Shown here: positions 33,800-41,749 of the stretch, piece after piece
Numbering within the stretch: the first letter of the stretch is position 1
How the letters are laid out: the number at the start of each line of letters is the position of its first letter
NCBI GenBank assembly: GCA_015062385.1
Contig: SUUT01000009.1
Coordinates: 1 to 56,457, forward strand
Length of the DNA: 56,457 nucleotides
Source of the DNA: Alphaproteobacteria bacterium
Lineage (GTDB): Bacteria; Pseudomonadota; Alphaproteobacteria; CAAHEQ01; UBA3637
Reading direction: 5' to 3'
Made by a program: the position numbers and the translations under genes
The notes under the pieces: model-generated
What the model saw: only the letters and a program-made list of their open reading frames with translations
Database searches by the model: none
What the model was told of the DNA's origin: nothing

Positions 33800-34309
33800 T
33801 TAAGGAGCTGTTGCAGAATCATCAACATGAATGTAACAGTTTTTTTCAGTTGTAAATGTGACTGTATTTTCATCTTCGTCGTCACAAGATTGTGATGCAA
33901 TTAAACAAATACTACGAAGTGTTTCATTAGCCTGTTCTAACATACGTTCACAGACAGATTGTGGAACTTTTGTATATTGAATTTTAAATGTATCTCCGTT
34001 TTCCGTTACTGTAATAGCTCCCCCCCATCTGTTGACTGGTGTGTTAGAACCGTCACAGTTTTCAAAAACACTTTCATTTTCATCACACAATTGTTCTGTT
34101 TTTAATCCGCTGTAATCGGCAGCCCAAGAATACATATCATTAATGTCTCGTGCAACCTGTTCAACTTCTAATAATGTTGCACTAGTTCTGAAATAAGAAT
34201 CAACGTAAGACATAGATGTAATTGCTCCGACCGAGATAACGCCGATAATTGCAATAACACCTAACATTTCAACCATGCTTCTACCGGATTCATTTGTGTT
34301 TTTATTCAT
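33800..34309 (-). CDS. Small type IV pilin-like protein
   Basis: 169 residues. The leader MNKNTNESG is nine residues, the same length as in the 30472 protein; cleavage after Gly9 gives RSMVE with Glu5, followed by MLGVIAIIGVISVGAI. The rest (about 35-169) is a pilin-like globular head with several Cys (LCDENESVFENCDG, SVCERM, ICLIASQSCDD) that could form disulfides. Major or minor pilin status cannot be decided. No assembly genes (PilB, PilC, PilD) are in the window. A run of 7 C/G at 34020-34026 lies inside the gene, in the codons for RWGGA. Confidence 0.85.
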   Translation of the reverse strand: MNKNTNESGRSMVEMLGVIAIIGVISVGAITSMSYVDSYFRTSATLLEVEQVARDINDMYSWAADYSGLKTEQLCDENESVFENCDGSNTPVNRWGGAITVTENGDTFKIQYTKVPQSVCERMLEQANETLRSICLIASQSCDDEDENTVTFTTEKNCYIHVDDSATAP

Positions 34310-34333
34310 GTGTTTATCCTTTTTTTTAAATGA

Positions 34334-35494
34334 TTATTTTTTATTATATTCTAAAACATATTTGATGACAAGACTTTTTTTTGGAGGGAAGTTTTTTTGT
34401 ACCCATAGTTTTTCAGCCAAGCATAATTTTTGTTGTATTTCTTTTCCGTTAAATCCTTTTTGATAAAAATCAACACCACTGACAGGAAAAACAGGTTTTT
34501 TGAGGTATAACAACTGATTGAATTTTTTTAGTGAAAATGGTTTAAGAATGCGATTTTTATATAAATGAAATAAAAAATTTTTTCGTCCTGTTTTCCACAG
34601 AAGGTATTGAGCTTGTTTCTGGGAGTGGGGTATTTGGATGTCTGATAAAAGAAGTTGAAGCTCTTTTTTTTGCATACGGCTCCATTTCCAGTCAGGCATT
34701 ATTGTTCCGTTTATTAATATAGCTAATCTTTCCAAGGCGGATGCACGAGGGTATATGTGAATGAATTTGTGGAATAAACCGAGATTGTATGATGGTAAGA
34801 TTTCATCTAAAACAGTCAGTTGCTGCATTAAAAAAAGTGTTTCAGAAGCGAAAGGAGCTGTTAAAATTTTTAAAAATTCATCACGAATACGTTCGATTGA
34901 TATTTTTTTTAAACCGGATTTTAATTTGTGGCAAGCTGTGAGTGCTGATTTATCCGTTTTTTTTGCTCCCATGTAGGCAATAAAACGAAAATAGCGTAAA
35001 ATGCGTAAAAAATCTTCTTCTATGCGTTTTTCCGGCATACCGATAAACTTAACCTGCTTGTTTTTTAAATCCGTCAATCCGTTAAAAAAATCAGATAAAT
35101 TGCCGTTATTATCCATATATAAAGCATTTATTGTAAAATCACGGCGAGTGGCATCTTGCCGATAATCCGTAATAAATGCAACATTGGCATGTCGTCCGTC
35201 TGTTTGCACATCGGTACGTAAAGTGGTAATTTCATAATTTTTTTTATTAATAACGGCTGTTATTGTGCCGTGTTTTAATCCGGCAGTATAATATCGGATA
35301 TTATTTTTTTCCAAAACCTTAATTGTTTGTTCCGGTAAAAGCGGTGTTGCCAAGTCATAATCATGAATAGATTTGTGTTGTAAGAAATCTCGAATACAAC
35401 CGCCAACCAGTCGGAGTTGATTGTCAAATATGGTAAACAAAAAATATATGTCCGGCGTTAATAATTTGTTTAAATTGTTTTGAATGCATTTCAT
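34334..35494 (-). CDS. CCA-adding tRNA nucleotidyltransferase / poly(A) polymerase family
   Basis: 386 residues from the ATG at 35494; a longer frame reaches 35623 but would overlap the divergent rnd gene. The class II nucleotidyltransferase head shows LVGGCIRDFLQ and HDYDLATPLL (DxD metal site), then TLRTDVQTDGRHA and DATRRDFTINALYMD. The RNA-binding domain follows (EDFLRILRYFRFIAYMG). It adds or repairs the 3' CCA of tRNAs; the poly(A) polymerase alternative cannot be excluded from sequence. No clear Shine-Dalgarno is seen at this start, so the start is moderately sure. Confidence 0.85.
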   Translation of the reverse strand: MKCIQNNLNKLLTPDIYFLFTIFDNQLRLVGGCIRDFLQHKSIHDYDLATPLLPEQTIKVLEKNNIRYYTAGLKHGTITAVINKKNYEITTLRTDVQTDGRHANVAFITDYRQDATRRDFTINALYMDNNGNLSDFFNGLTDLKNKQVKFIGMPEKRIEEDFLRILRYFRFIAYMGAKKTDKSALTACHKLKSGLKKISIERIRDEFLKILTAPFASETLFLMQQLTVLDEILPSYNLGLFHKFIHIYPRASALERLAILINGTIMPDWKWSRMQKKELQLLLSDIQIPHSQKQAQYLLWKTGRKNFLFHLYKNRILKPFSLKKFNQLLYLKKPVFPVSGVDFYQKGFNGKEIQQKLCLAEKLWVQKNFPPKKSLVIKYVLEYNKK

Positions 35495-35519
35495 AGTATT
35501 GAATATAAAGAAGAAATAC

Positions 35520-35547
35520 TTGCAAATCAAGAAAAAAAATGTATAAT
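35520..35547 (+). promoter_or_regulatory. Sigma70-type promoter for rnd
   Basis: TTGCAA (35520-35525), 16-bp spacer, TATAAT (35542-35547); the ATG at 35559 is only 11 bp downstream, so the transcript would have a very short leader or be leaderless. Confidence 0.55.
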
Positions 35548-35558
35548 GCATATTTGAA

Positions 35559-36728
35559 ATGATAATAACAACGACTACACAATTAGAAACGGTTTGTCGG
35601 CGTTTTGCGACACACTCTTTCATGACAATTGATACGGAATTTATTCGGGAAAAAACATTTTTTCCGGATGTTTGTTTAATACAGATTGCTTCGCCGGAAG
35701 AAGCCTATTGTATTGATCCGCTTGTGGCGGATTTGGATTTGAATCCCTTATTCGAATTATTACAGAATAAGACGGTTGTAAAAGTATTTCATTCCGGACA
35801 TCAAGATATTGAAATTTTATATCAGTTAAGTGGTAAAATTCCAACTCCTGTATTTGATACACAAATTGGGGCAATGGTTTGCGGTTTTGGTGAGAATGTC
35901 AGTTATCAGCAACTTGTGCAGACTTTTTTGAAAATTACGCTAGATAAAAGTATGCGGTGTACAAATTGGGAATGTCGCCCGTTAAGCGATTCGCAAATTC
36001 AATATGCATTAAGTGATGTTACTTATTTGCGGGATGTGTATCTGCAATTACAAAAAAAGATTAAGGAAACGCATCGGGAAAGTTGGATTGAAGAGGAATT
36101 AAAGGATTTAACAAATGAGGTGGTTTATAATCCGACTCCTGAATTTTTGTTAAAAAAAATAAAACCGCAAAGTGGTTTAAAAGGAGTGTCGTTGTATGTA
36201 TATCAACAGCTTTATTTATATCGAGAACAGTTAGCACGATTGCGGAACCGGCCTCGTCGTCAACTAATTAAGGATGATTTATTACAAGAGCTAGCTGTTA
36301 GGTTGCCTAAAACACCGGATGATTTAAAATCTTTACGCAATGTTTCCAAAGGATTTGAAAAATCAGCAATGGCGGTTGAATTGATAGCTCTTATTATGGA
36401 TTCTTTACAAGCGGATTGGAAAAAAAATACAATTGTTTCAGTTAAAACACAACAATTAACAAAATCTCAAAAAGGTTTGGTTGAAGTTTTAAAAATGATT
36501 TTACACATTGTTTCTATTCAGGAAGATGTTGCAGCCAGTATTATTACAACAACAGATGAGTTGGAGTTGTTTGTGTCGGGAAAAGATGTTTCGTTTAAAC
36601 ATGGTTGGCGGTATGATGTTTTTGGGGCATTAGCACAACAAATTTGTTCCGGAAAAAAAGCAATTTGTTATCATCCGACATTGAAGAAAATAATTTTTTC
36701 AGATATTCCCGAACAGAAGAAAAACTAA
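35559..36728 (+). CDS. rnd: Ribonuclease D
   Basis: 389 residues, near the usual 375. DEDDy 3'-5' exoribonuclease trimming tRNA precursors: motif I MTIDTEFIREKTFFPD, motif II FHSGHQDIEIL, motif III YALSDVTYL with the Tyr. An HRDC domain follows (about 205-290, YREQLARLRNRPRRQLIKDD), then a C-terminal region. It has no ribosome site near the ATG and a promoter that would give almost no leader. It is divergent from the tRNA nucleotidyltransferase gene, so two tRNA 3'-end enzymes share one control region. Confidence 0.93.
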   Translation: MIITTTTQLETVCRRFATHSFMTIDTEFIREKTFFPDVCLIQIASPEEAYCIDPLVADLDLNPLFELLQNKTVVKVFHSGHQDIEILYQLSGKIPTPVFDTQIGAMVCGFGENVSYQQLVQTFLKITLDKSMRCTNWECRPLSDSQIQYALSDVTYLRDVYLQLQKKIKETHRESWIEEELKDLTNEVVYNPTPEFLLKKIKPQSGLKGVSLYVYQQLYLYREQLARLRNRPRRQLIKDDLLQELAVRLPKTPDDLKSLRNVSKGFEKSAMAVELIALIMDSLQADWKKNTIVSVKTQQLTKSQKGLVEVLKMILHIVSIQEDVAASIITTTDELELFVSGKDVSFKHGWRYDVFGALAQQICSGKKAICYHPTLKKIIFSDIPEQKKN

Positions 36729-36740
36729 AAATATTTATAT

Positions 36741-36784
36741 CACAATCTTTTGTATTTGAATACCTTATTTGATGCAAGATTGTG
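36741..36784. other. Inverted repeat between rnd and murA
   Basis: CACAATCTT (36741-36749) and AAGATTGTG (36776-36784) form a perfect 9-bp stem with a 26-base loop between the convergent genes. No T run follows on either strand, so it is not a standard terminator. Confidence 0.4.
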
Positions 36785-36852
36785 TTGCGTTATTTTAAAT
36801 TAGTTTTTCTCGTATTATAATCGGATTGTTGGGATAAAAGAAAGCAGAGTGT

Positions 36853-38115
36853 TTAATCCGGCAAATTGATTCGTTGAATATCTGCACCGAGTTGTTGTAA
36901 TTTGTTTTCTAATTGATAGTATCCTCGATCAATATGATAAATGCGTTGAATAATTGATTCTCCTTTTGCAGCTAAAGCAGCCAAAACCAAACCGACACCA
37001 CCCCGCAAATCAGAAGACATAACGGTTGCTCCGGATAATTCGGATACACCCCGAATTAATACAGTATGACTATTTAATATTCTAATATTTGCACCCATTC
37101 GTTTTAATTCTGGAATGTGCATAAATCGATTTTCAAAAATACGCTCTTCTACCAAACTTTCTCCTTTTGCAAGCGATAACAAACTGGTTAATAATGCTTG
37201 TGCATCGGTCGGAAATCCGGGGTATTCACAGGTGATAATCGGTGTTGCCGTTAATGTTGCTTTTTGGGCATCAACAAGCAATCCGTCAGTTTGTTGTTCA
37301 AAACGAATATTGCTCTTCTTTAATGTATCGGCAACGGCACTTATTAGATTTAAACGGGCTCCCCTCATAAAAATTTTACCCTGTGTCAGTGCAGCGGCAA
37401 CGGCAAATGTTGCTGTTTCAATGCGGTCGGGTACAATAGCATGGGTACAGCCATTTAATTGTTCGACACCATTAATGATAAGTGTTTTTGTTCCGATTCC
37501 CTGAATATTAGCCCCCATTTTTTGTAATAAAGATATTAAATCAATAATTTCAGGTTCAAGAGCAGGATTGTGAATAATTGTTGTTCCCTTTGTCAGAACC
37601 GCTGCCATAATTGTATTGTGTGTTGCTCCAACGGAAATTTTCGGGAAAAATATTTCGGCACTATGGAGGGGTCCGACCGCTTTTACATATCCGTTTTCAA
37701 CACGAATATCCGCCCCCATTTCTTTTAATGCCATTAAATACAAATCTACCGGTCGTGTTCCGATGGCACATCCGCCGGGGAGTGATACCTCAGCATGTCC
37801 GAAACGGGATAATAATGGACCTAATACCCAAAAAGAGGCACGCATTTTAGATACATAGTCATAGTCGGCATGTGTTGACATGATGTTGTTGGCTTGTAGT
37901 GTGATTTCATTTTGTCCCTGAGTGATTTTCATGCCCATGCTCTCCAATAATTGGGCAAGTATCATAACATCCGATAAGTAAGAAACATTTGTTAAGTGAA
38001 TGGGGTCTTTTGTAAGAAGTGCTGCTGCCATAATGGGTAAAACAGCATTTTTTGCCCCGAAGATTTCAATGGTCCCATTGAGTTTTTTTTGTCCGATTAC
38101 ACGAAAAGCGTACAT
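36853..38115 (-). CDS. murA: UDP-N-acetylglucosamine 1-carboxyvinyltransferase
   Basis: 420 residues from the ATG at 38115, which follows AAAGGA; typical MurA length. It transfers enolpyruvate from PEP to UDP-GlcNAc, the first committed peptidoglycan step. N-terminal KLNGTIEIFGAKNAVLP carries the conserved Lys, and LPGGCAIGTRPVDLYL contains the catalytic Cys (about residue 116), so fosfomycin-sensitive chemistry is expected. DLRGGVGLVLAALAAKG is near the end. It is last in the order dtd - small ORF - murA, all on the minus strand and closely spaced. Confidence 0.96.
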   Translation of the reverse strand: MYAFRVIGQKKLNGTIEIFGAKNAVLPIMAAALLTKDPIHLTNVSYLSDVMILAQLLESMGMKITQGQNEITLQANNIMSTHADYDYVSKMRASFWVLGPLLSRFGHAEVSLPGGCAIGTRPVDLYLMALKEMGADIRVENGYVKAVGPLHSAEIFFPKISVGATHNTIMAAVLTKGTTIIHNPALEPEIIDLISLLQKMGANIQGIGTKTLIINGVEQLNGCTHAIVPDRIETATFAVAAALTQGKIFMRGARLNLISAVADTLKKSNIRFEQQTDGLLVDAQKATLTATPIITCEYPGFPTDAQALLTSLLSLAKGESLVEERIFENRFMHIPELKRMGANIRILNSHTVLIRGVSELSGATVMSSDLRGGVGLVLAALAAKGESIIQRIYHIDRGYYQLENKLQQLGADIQRINLPD

Positions 38116-38128
38116 AAAAAATCCTTTG

Positions 38129-38314
38129 TTAGTCTTGATTTTTCTTATTTTCACGTGCTTGTTTTTGTTTTTTTCTTAAAAGAAGATTTTTTTGTAAAGC
38201 ACGAGCCTCTTTTGCAAATTTTTCTGCTTTTTTGCGTGAAAAATGATGACATTCTTCTGCTGTTGCAATTAAGCGTTCAATAACTTCATTTTCAGTTGTT
38301 TCATTTTGTTTCAT
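38129..38314 (-). CDS. Small Lys/Glu-rich protein between dtd and murA
   Basis: 61 residues from the ATG at 38314, which has GGAAAG upstream and overlaps the dtd 3' end by 14 bp; stop 13 bp before murA. The sequence is helical and charged (MKQNETTENEVIERLIATAE, then a Lys-rich tail RKKQKQARENKKNQD). No membrane segment. The tight spacing with both neighbours argues for a translated gene in the dtd-murA operon. No family recognised; DNA/RNA binding is possible from charge alone. Confidence 0.55.
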   Translation of the reverse strand: MKQNETTENEVIERLIATAEECHHFSRKKAEKFAKEARALQKNLLLRKKQKQARENKKNQD

Positions 38315-38756
38315 TCTTTTTACTTTCCAAAATAAATGTTGCCGGTCCGTCATTTTCAATATGCACAATCATATCTGCCCCAAAAATACCCGTTTCGACA
38401 GGAATGTTTAAATGACGTAGCTGTGTTATTAAAAGTTCAAATAATTGATTCGCTTTTTCCGGATTGCCGGCTTTTGTAAAAGATGGTCGGCGACCGGTAT
38501 TGCAATCGGCCAATAAAGTAAATTGAGAAACGAGCAAAATTGAACCGTTTATGTCTAAAAGGGATTTGTTCATTTTGCCGTTTTCATCGGCAAAAACCCG
38601 AAGATATGCAATTTTGTGAGCCATCTTTTCAATTTCTGCCGGCGTATCCGTTTCTTCCATGCCGGCTAAAATGCAAAATCCTTTCTGACATTTTCCGACA
38701 CATTCTTGTTGGACAAAAACAGATGCTTTATTAACCCGTTGAAGAATTAATTTCAT
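38301..38756 (-). CDS. dtd: D-aminoacyl-tRNA deacylase
   Basis: 151 residues from the ATG at 38756 with GAAAGGA upstream. It hydrolyses D-aminoacyl-tRNA (for example D-Tyr-tRNA) so that D-amino acids are not used in translation. Family motifs: SQFTLLADCNTGRRPSF and the Gly-cisPro loop NDGPATFILES near the C-terminus. Standard length (145-150). It is the first gene of the unit with the small ORF and murA. Confidence 0.95.
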   Translation of the reverse strand: MKLILQRVNKASVFVQQECVGKCQKGFCILAGMEETDTPAEIEKMAHKIAYLRVFADENGKMNKSLLDINGSILLVSQFTLLADCNTGRRPSFTKAGNPEKANQLFELLITQLRHLNIPVETGIFGADMIVHIENDGPATFILESKKNETK

Positions 38757-38843
38757 TTGATATCCTTTCAATTTTTTCTAGTATACAAAATTTTTATTAA
38801 ACGTCAAGAGATGAAATGTTTTATTTTTATGTGTGTAAAATTA

Positions 38844-38872
38844 TTGACAAAATCAAATAGAAGTGCTATTCT
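38844..38872 (+). promoter_or_regulatory. Sigma70-type promoter for the ankyrin gene
   Basis: TTGACA (38844-38849), 17-bp spacer, TATTCT (38867-38872), followed by TAAGGAG and the ATG at 38899. Confidence 0.65.
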
Positions 38873-38898
38873 TTATTTAAAATTAAGGAGCGTATGAA

Positions 38899-39723
38899 AT
38901 GCAGGATAAATTTTTACATCAAAATACACAGGAAAATATCCAATCTGACGAGCAAGACAGCGTGAAACAAGAACGGGCAGTAGCACGTTTAAAATTGATG
39001 TATGCCATTAATACATCTGATAATGAAGCGGTGCAATCTATTTTAAATCAATATAATAATCAAAATGAATTTATTGATAATTTAAATACGCCGTTATTGT
39101 ATTCTATTGATCTTAATAATTTAAAAGCCATTCAAATTTTGTTGGATAAACAAGCGGATGTATTTCAATCAAATCGCTATGGTCGGACAGCGATATGGGA
39201 TGTTGTTCGACATGATCGCCAAGAGGTTGCCAAACTGTTATTTGATTCGTTAAGTGCTGATGATTTACAAAAAGCTCAAAAAATTACATATGGACCATCT
39301 AAAGATTCTTTGATGCATGTTGCGGCCAAATATGCTTCTGGTGAAATGATGCAAATATTGCTGAAGTTTGGTTTTAGTCCGAATGAACAAAATGCCGAAG
39401 GGAAAACGCCCGTTCATTGTTTGGGATATCAAAATGATAAGAGAAAAGCAAAAGTTTTTTTAAGACAAGCGGACAAATATGGTATTGATATGACAATAAG
39501 AGATAATTGTGGAAAATTACCGGAGCGGGAATGTTTTGATGATGTTGCCAAAATGGTACATCGAGCAAGAAAAAATCAAATTTTAAAGCGAAGAAAAGAG
39601 TTTTTACATCAACGGCATATGGATTGTTTGGAAGAACAAAAGAATCGTCGGAAATCCAGAATTGATAGTCGAGCTCAACGGGCATATCTAGAAAATGTTC
39701 GATTGCAACGGGGTAATGGATAA
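38899..39723 (+). CDS. Ankyrin-repeat protein
   Basis: 274 residues. About four to five ankyrin-like repeats span about residues 35-210: NTPLLYSIDLNNLKAIQILL, GRTAIWDVVRHDRQEVAKLL, DSLMHVAAKYASGEMMQILL, GKTPVHCLGYQNDKRKAKVF. The C-terminal part (about 220-274) is a basic helical tail rich in Arg/Lys (RRKEFLHQRHMDCLEEQKNR). No signal peptide or membrane segment, so it is cytoplasmic or exported by a non-Sec route. Ankyrin proteins mediate protein binding and are frequent in host-associated Alphaproteobacteria; the partner is unknown. Two overlapping ATGs (38894, 38899) exist; only 38899 is in frame. Confidence 0.8.
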   Translation: MQDKFLHQNTQENIQSDEQDSVKQERAVARLKLMYAINTSDNEAVQSILNQYNNQNEFIDNLNTPLLYSIDLNNLKAIQILLDKQADVFQSNRYGRTAIWDVVRHDRQEVAKLLFDSLSADDLQKAQKITYGPSKDSLMHVAAKYASGEMMQILLKFGFSPNEQNAEGKTPVHCLGYQNDKRKAKVFLRQADKYGIDMTIRDNCGKLPERECFDDVAKMVHRARKNQILKRRKEFLHQRHMDCLEEQKNRRKSRIDSRAQRAYLENVRLQRGNG

Positions 39724-40275
39724 TCAGTCAGATGAATTATCTAAATCCGATTCGTTTATTTGGTGTTTAAAACTTTGAGTTAACGCTGCTTTTGCACAAC
39801 AAAATGAAAATCCTTGCCGACCTAAGGCTGCTAAATCCTTTTTAAAGAATTCCATGGAAACTGGTTGTTTTAAGGATGTTCTAAATCCTCCCTTTTTATG
39901 GCGTTTTAACCAATTGAAAGCTTGTTCAGTATCGGAAGCATCTTGTTCTGTTAGATATTTTTTAACAATTTCATTTGAAATACCGGCCTGATTTAATTTT
40001 TGAAGAATGAATGCGGTTGATTTTCCTTGTCTTAATAGGATACGAACCTGATTTTCTGCGAATCTGTTGTCGTCTAAATATCCCAGTTCTTTCATTTTTT
40101 TGAGAATGACTTCTATATGATTATGTATGTCTGTGGGGATTTCTAAGCCTGCTTGACGGGCTTTATCAATGCGTCGAAGTAACATTTGCCGAACTTTTGC
40201 AGAAGATGCCTCATATTTTGATAAATAAAAAAGAGTGATGTTGTATAATCTTTTTTCCGTTAACGGTTTTATCAT
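39724..40275 (-). CDS. recX: RecX regulatory protein
   Basis: 183 residues from the ATG at 40275 (AGGAG 9 bases upstream; TTG at 40281 is too close to it). It modulates RecA filaments. The three tandem three-helix repeats fit: YNITLFYLSKYEASSAKVRQ, ILKKMKELGYLDDNRFAENQ, then RILLRQGKSTAFILQKLNQA, with FKKDLAALGRQGFSFCCAKA at the end. recA is not adjacent, as is common in Alphaproteobacteria. Its stop abuts the stop of the convergent ankyrin gene. Confidence 0.88.
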   Translation of the reverse strand: MIKPLTEKRLYNITLFYLSKYEASSAKVRQMLLRRIDKARQAGLEIPTDIHNHIEVILKKMKELGYLDDNRFAENQVRILLRQGKSTAFILQKLNQAGISNEIVKKYLTEQDASDTEQAFNWLKRHKKGGFRTSLKQPVSMEFFKKDLAALGRQGFSFCCAKAALTQSFKHQINESDLDNSSD

Positions 40276-40341
40276 TGACAAATGCTCCTGTTTTTTCCAT
40301 AATAAACAATATAATTATAAACAAATTGAAAGGAAAAGTAA

Positions 40342-41178
40342 ATGGATATTATTTTACCGTTTATGTTGGATAAAGGATTTTCTCGGGGGGTATATATTAA
40401 CGCTGATAAAACAATTGCCGATGTATTGGCTTGTCATTCTTACCCGAAAATTATTGAAAATGTTTTGTCAGAAGTTATTGTTTTGACGTTGGCATTATCG
40501 GCTAATTTAAAATACAATGGCACATTTTCTTTGAATATCAGAGGTGGAGGACCGATTCAAACGGTTTTTGTTTCTGCAACACATGATAAAAAAGTACGAG
40601 GATATGCTGTATTTGATTCTGAAAATTTACCGGTAGATGATTTAAGTAATCAGGCGTTATTTGGAAATGGAGAATTGCTTTTTTCGGTTTCTCAAATCGG
40701 ACAGGAACCATATCAGGGGATTATTCAGTTAACACAACAGACATTAACGGAAACAGTTCTGTCTTATTTTAAGCAATCTGAGCAAATCAAAACAGAACTG
40801 GTTTTACGGCGTCAAGACAACAAAGTACGGTGTTTGCTTTTACAACAAATGCCATTAAGTGATGATATGAATGTCGATACGGCAAATGATATTTGGGAAA
40901 CGGAATGTGTTCTGTTAAAAAGTGTTCGAGATGAGGAATTGTTTGATGAGAATTTAACGCCGGCAGATATTTTATATCGGTTATTTCATGCAAATGAAGC
41001 AACTGTATTTGATGGTGTTGTGCCAATGTTTTCTTGCCCGTGTCATCGGAGTCAGATGGAAACATTTTTGAAACGAATGACACCACAGGAAAGAGAAGAT
41101 TTATACCAAGATGGTAAAATTATAACGGAATGTCAGTTTTGTCAAAATCAATTTACTTTTACACAGGAAGATTTCTAA
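40342..41178 (+). CDS. hslO: Redox-regulated chaperone Hsp33
   Basis: 278 residues. Holdase activated by oxidation and unfolding. The C-terminal zinc centre is intact: CPCH (CxC) near residue 232 and ECQFC (CxxC) near 267. The N-terminal domain shows RGGGPIQTVFVSATHDKKVRG, the usual Hsp33 core. GAAAGGAAAAG precedes the ATG. Directly followed by a lipoprotein gene with no gap, then comEC, forming a probable operon. Confidence 0.95.
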   Translation: MDIILPFMLDKGFSRGVYINADKTIADVLACHSYPKIIENVLSEVIVLTLALSANLKYNGTFSLNIRGGGPIQTVFVSATHDKKVRGYAVFDSENLPVDDLSNQALFGNGELLFSVSQIGQEPYQGIIQLTQQTLTETVLSYFKQSEQIKTELVLRRQDNKVRCLLLQQMPLSDDMNVDTANDIWETECVLLKSVRDEELFDENLTPADILYRLFHANEATVFDGVVPMFSCPCHRSQMETFLKRMTPQEREDLYQDGKIITECQFCQNQFTFTQEDF

Positions 41179-41733
41179 ATGAAATATATCATATCAATAT
41201 GTTTTTTGTTGTTTTTAAATGCGTGTCAGGCACCGGCATTGAAGCGTTTCTCCGTTTATACGTATGCAGAAGAAAAGCCGATTGTTTTAAATGTATCTGA
41301 TGTTGTTCTTCAGTCGGAAATTCAACGATATGACCGATTGCCACATATTGAGGAAAAATTACCGATTTCGCCTGAGGATGCGTTGAAAGAATGGGCAGAT
41401 AATCGGTTTTATGCCGCTGATAAATTATCTTCGGCACAGGCGGTAATTACAATTAAACAAGCCTATATGACTCAAAAAGAAGAAAAAGGACCGAATTGGT
41501 ATACCTTTGATAATGATGCGTATCGGTTAACGTATGAAGTACAAATGGCGTTTGTTGATAACGGAAAAGTTTTATATCAACATTCGGTAAACGGATGGGA
41601 AAGTTCATCTTTGCCACAACGTAGTTCATTGTCGGATAAAGAAGCTGCTTGGCAAAAAATGTTAAATGCCATGGTACGTAAAGTCAATCAACAATTAACG
41701 GAAAGTGTTCCAACTGTTTTTAAAGTCCGATAA
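41179..41733 (+). CDS. Lipoprotein of unknown function
   Basis: 184 residues. Signal peptide MKYIISICFLLFLNAC with a good lipobox LNAC, so lipidation of Cys16 and an outer- or inner-membrane anchor are expected. The mature part is soluble, with a YTYAEEKPIVLNVSDVVLQS segment and a pattern (VITIKQAYMTQKEE, DAYRLTYEVQMAFVDNGKVL) resembling LptE/YajG-like two-layer folds, but no family is recognised firmly. Its ATG follows immediately after the hslO stop. Confidence 0.75.
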   Translation: MKYIISICFLLFLNACQAPALKRFSVYTYAEEKPIVLNVSDVVLQSEIQRYDRLPHIEEKLPISPEDALKEWADNRFYAADKLSSAQAVITIKQAYMTQKEEKGPNWYTFDNDAYRLTYEVQMAFVDNGKVLYQHSVNGWESSSLPQRSSLSDKEAAWQKMLNAMVRKVNQQLTESVPTVFKVR

Positions 41734-41749
41734 AAGGTAGATCAATTAT

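Noticed and set aside
36741-36784. Hairpin after rnd as a terminator
   Set aside because: The stem is perfect but the loop is 26 bases and there is no T run on either strand.
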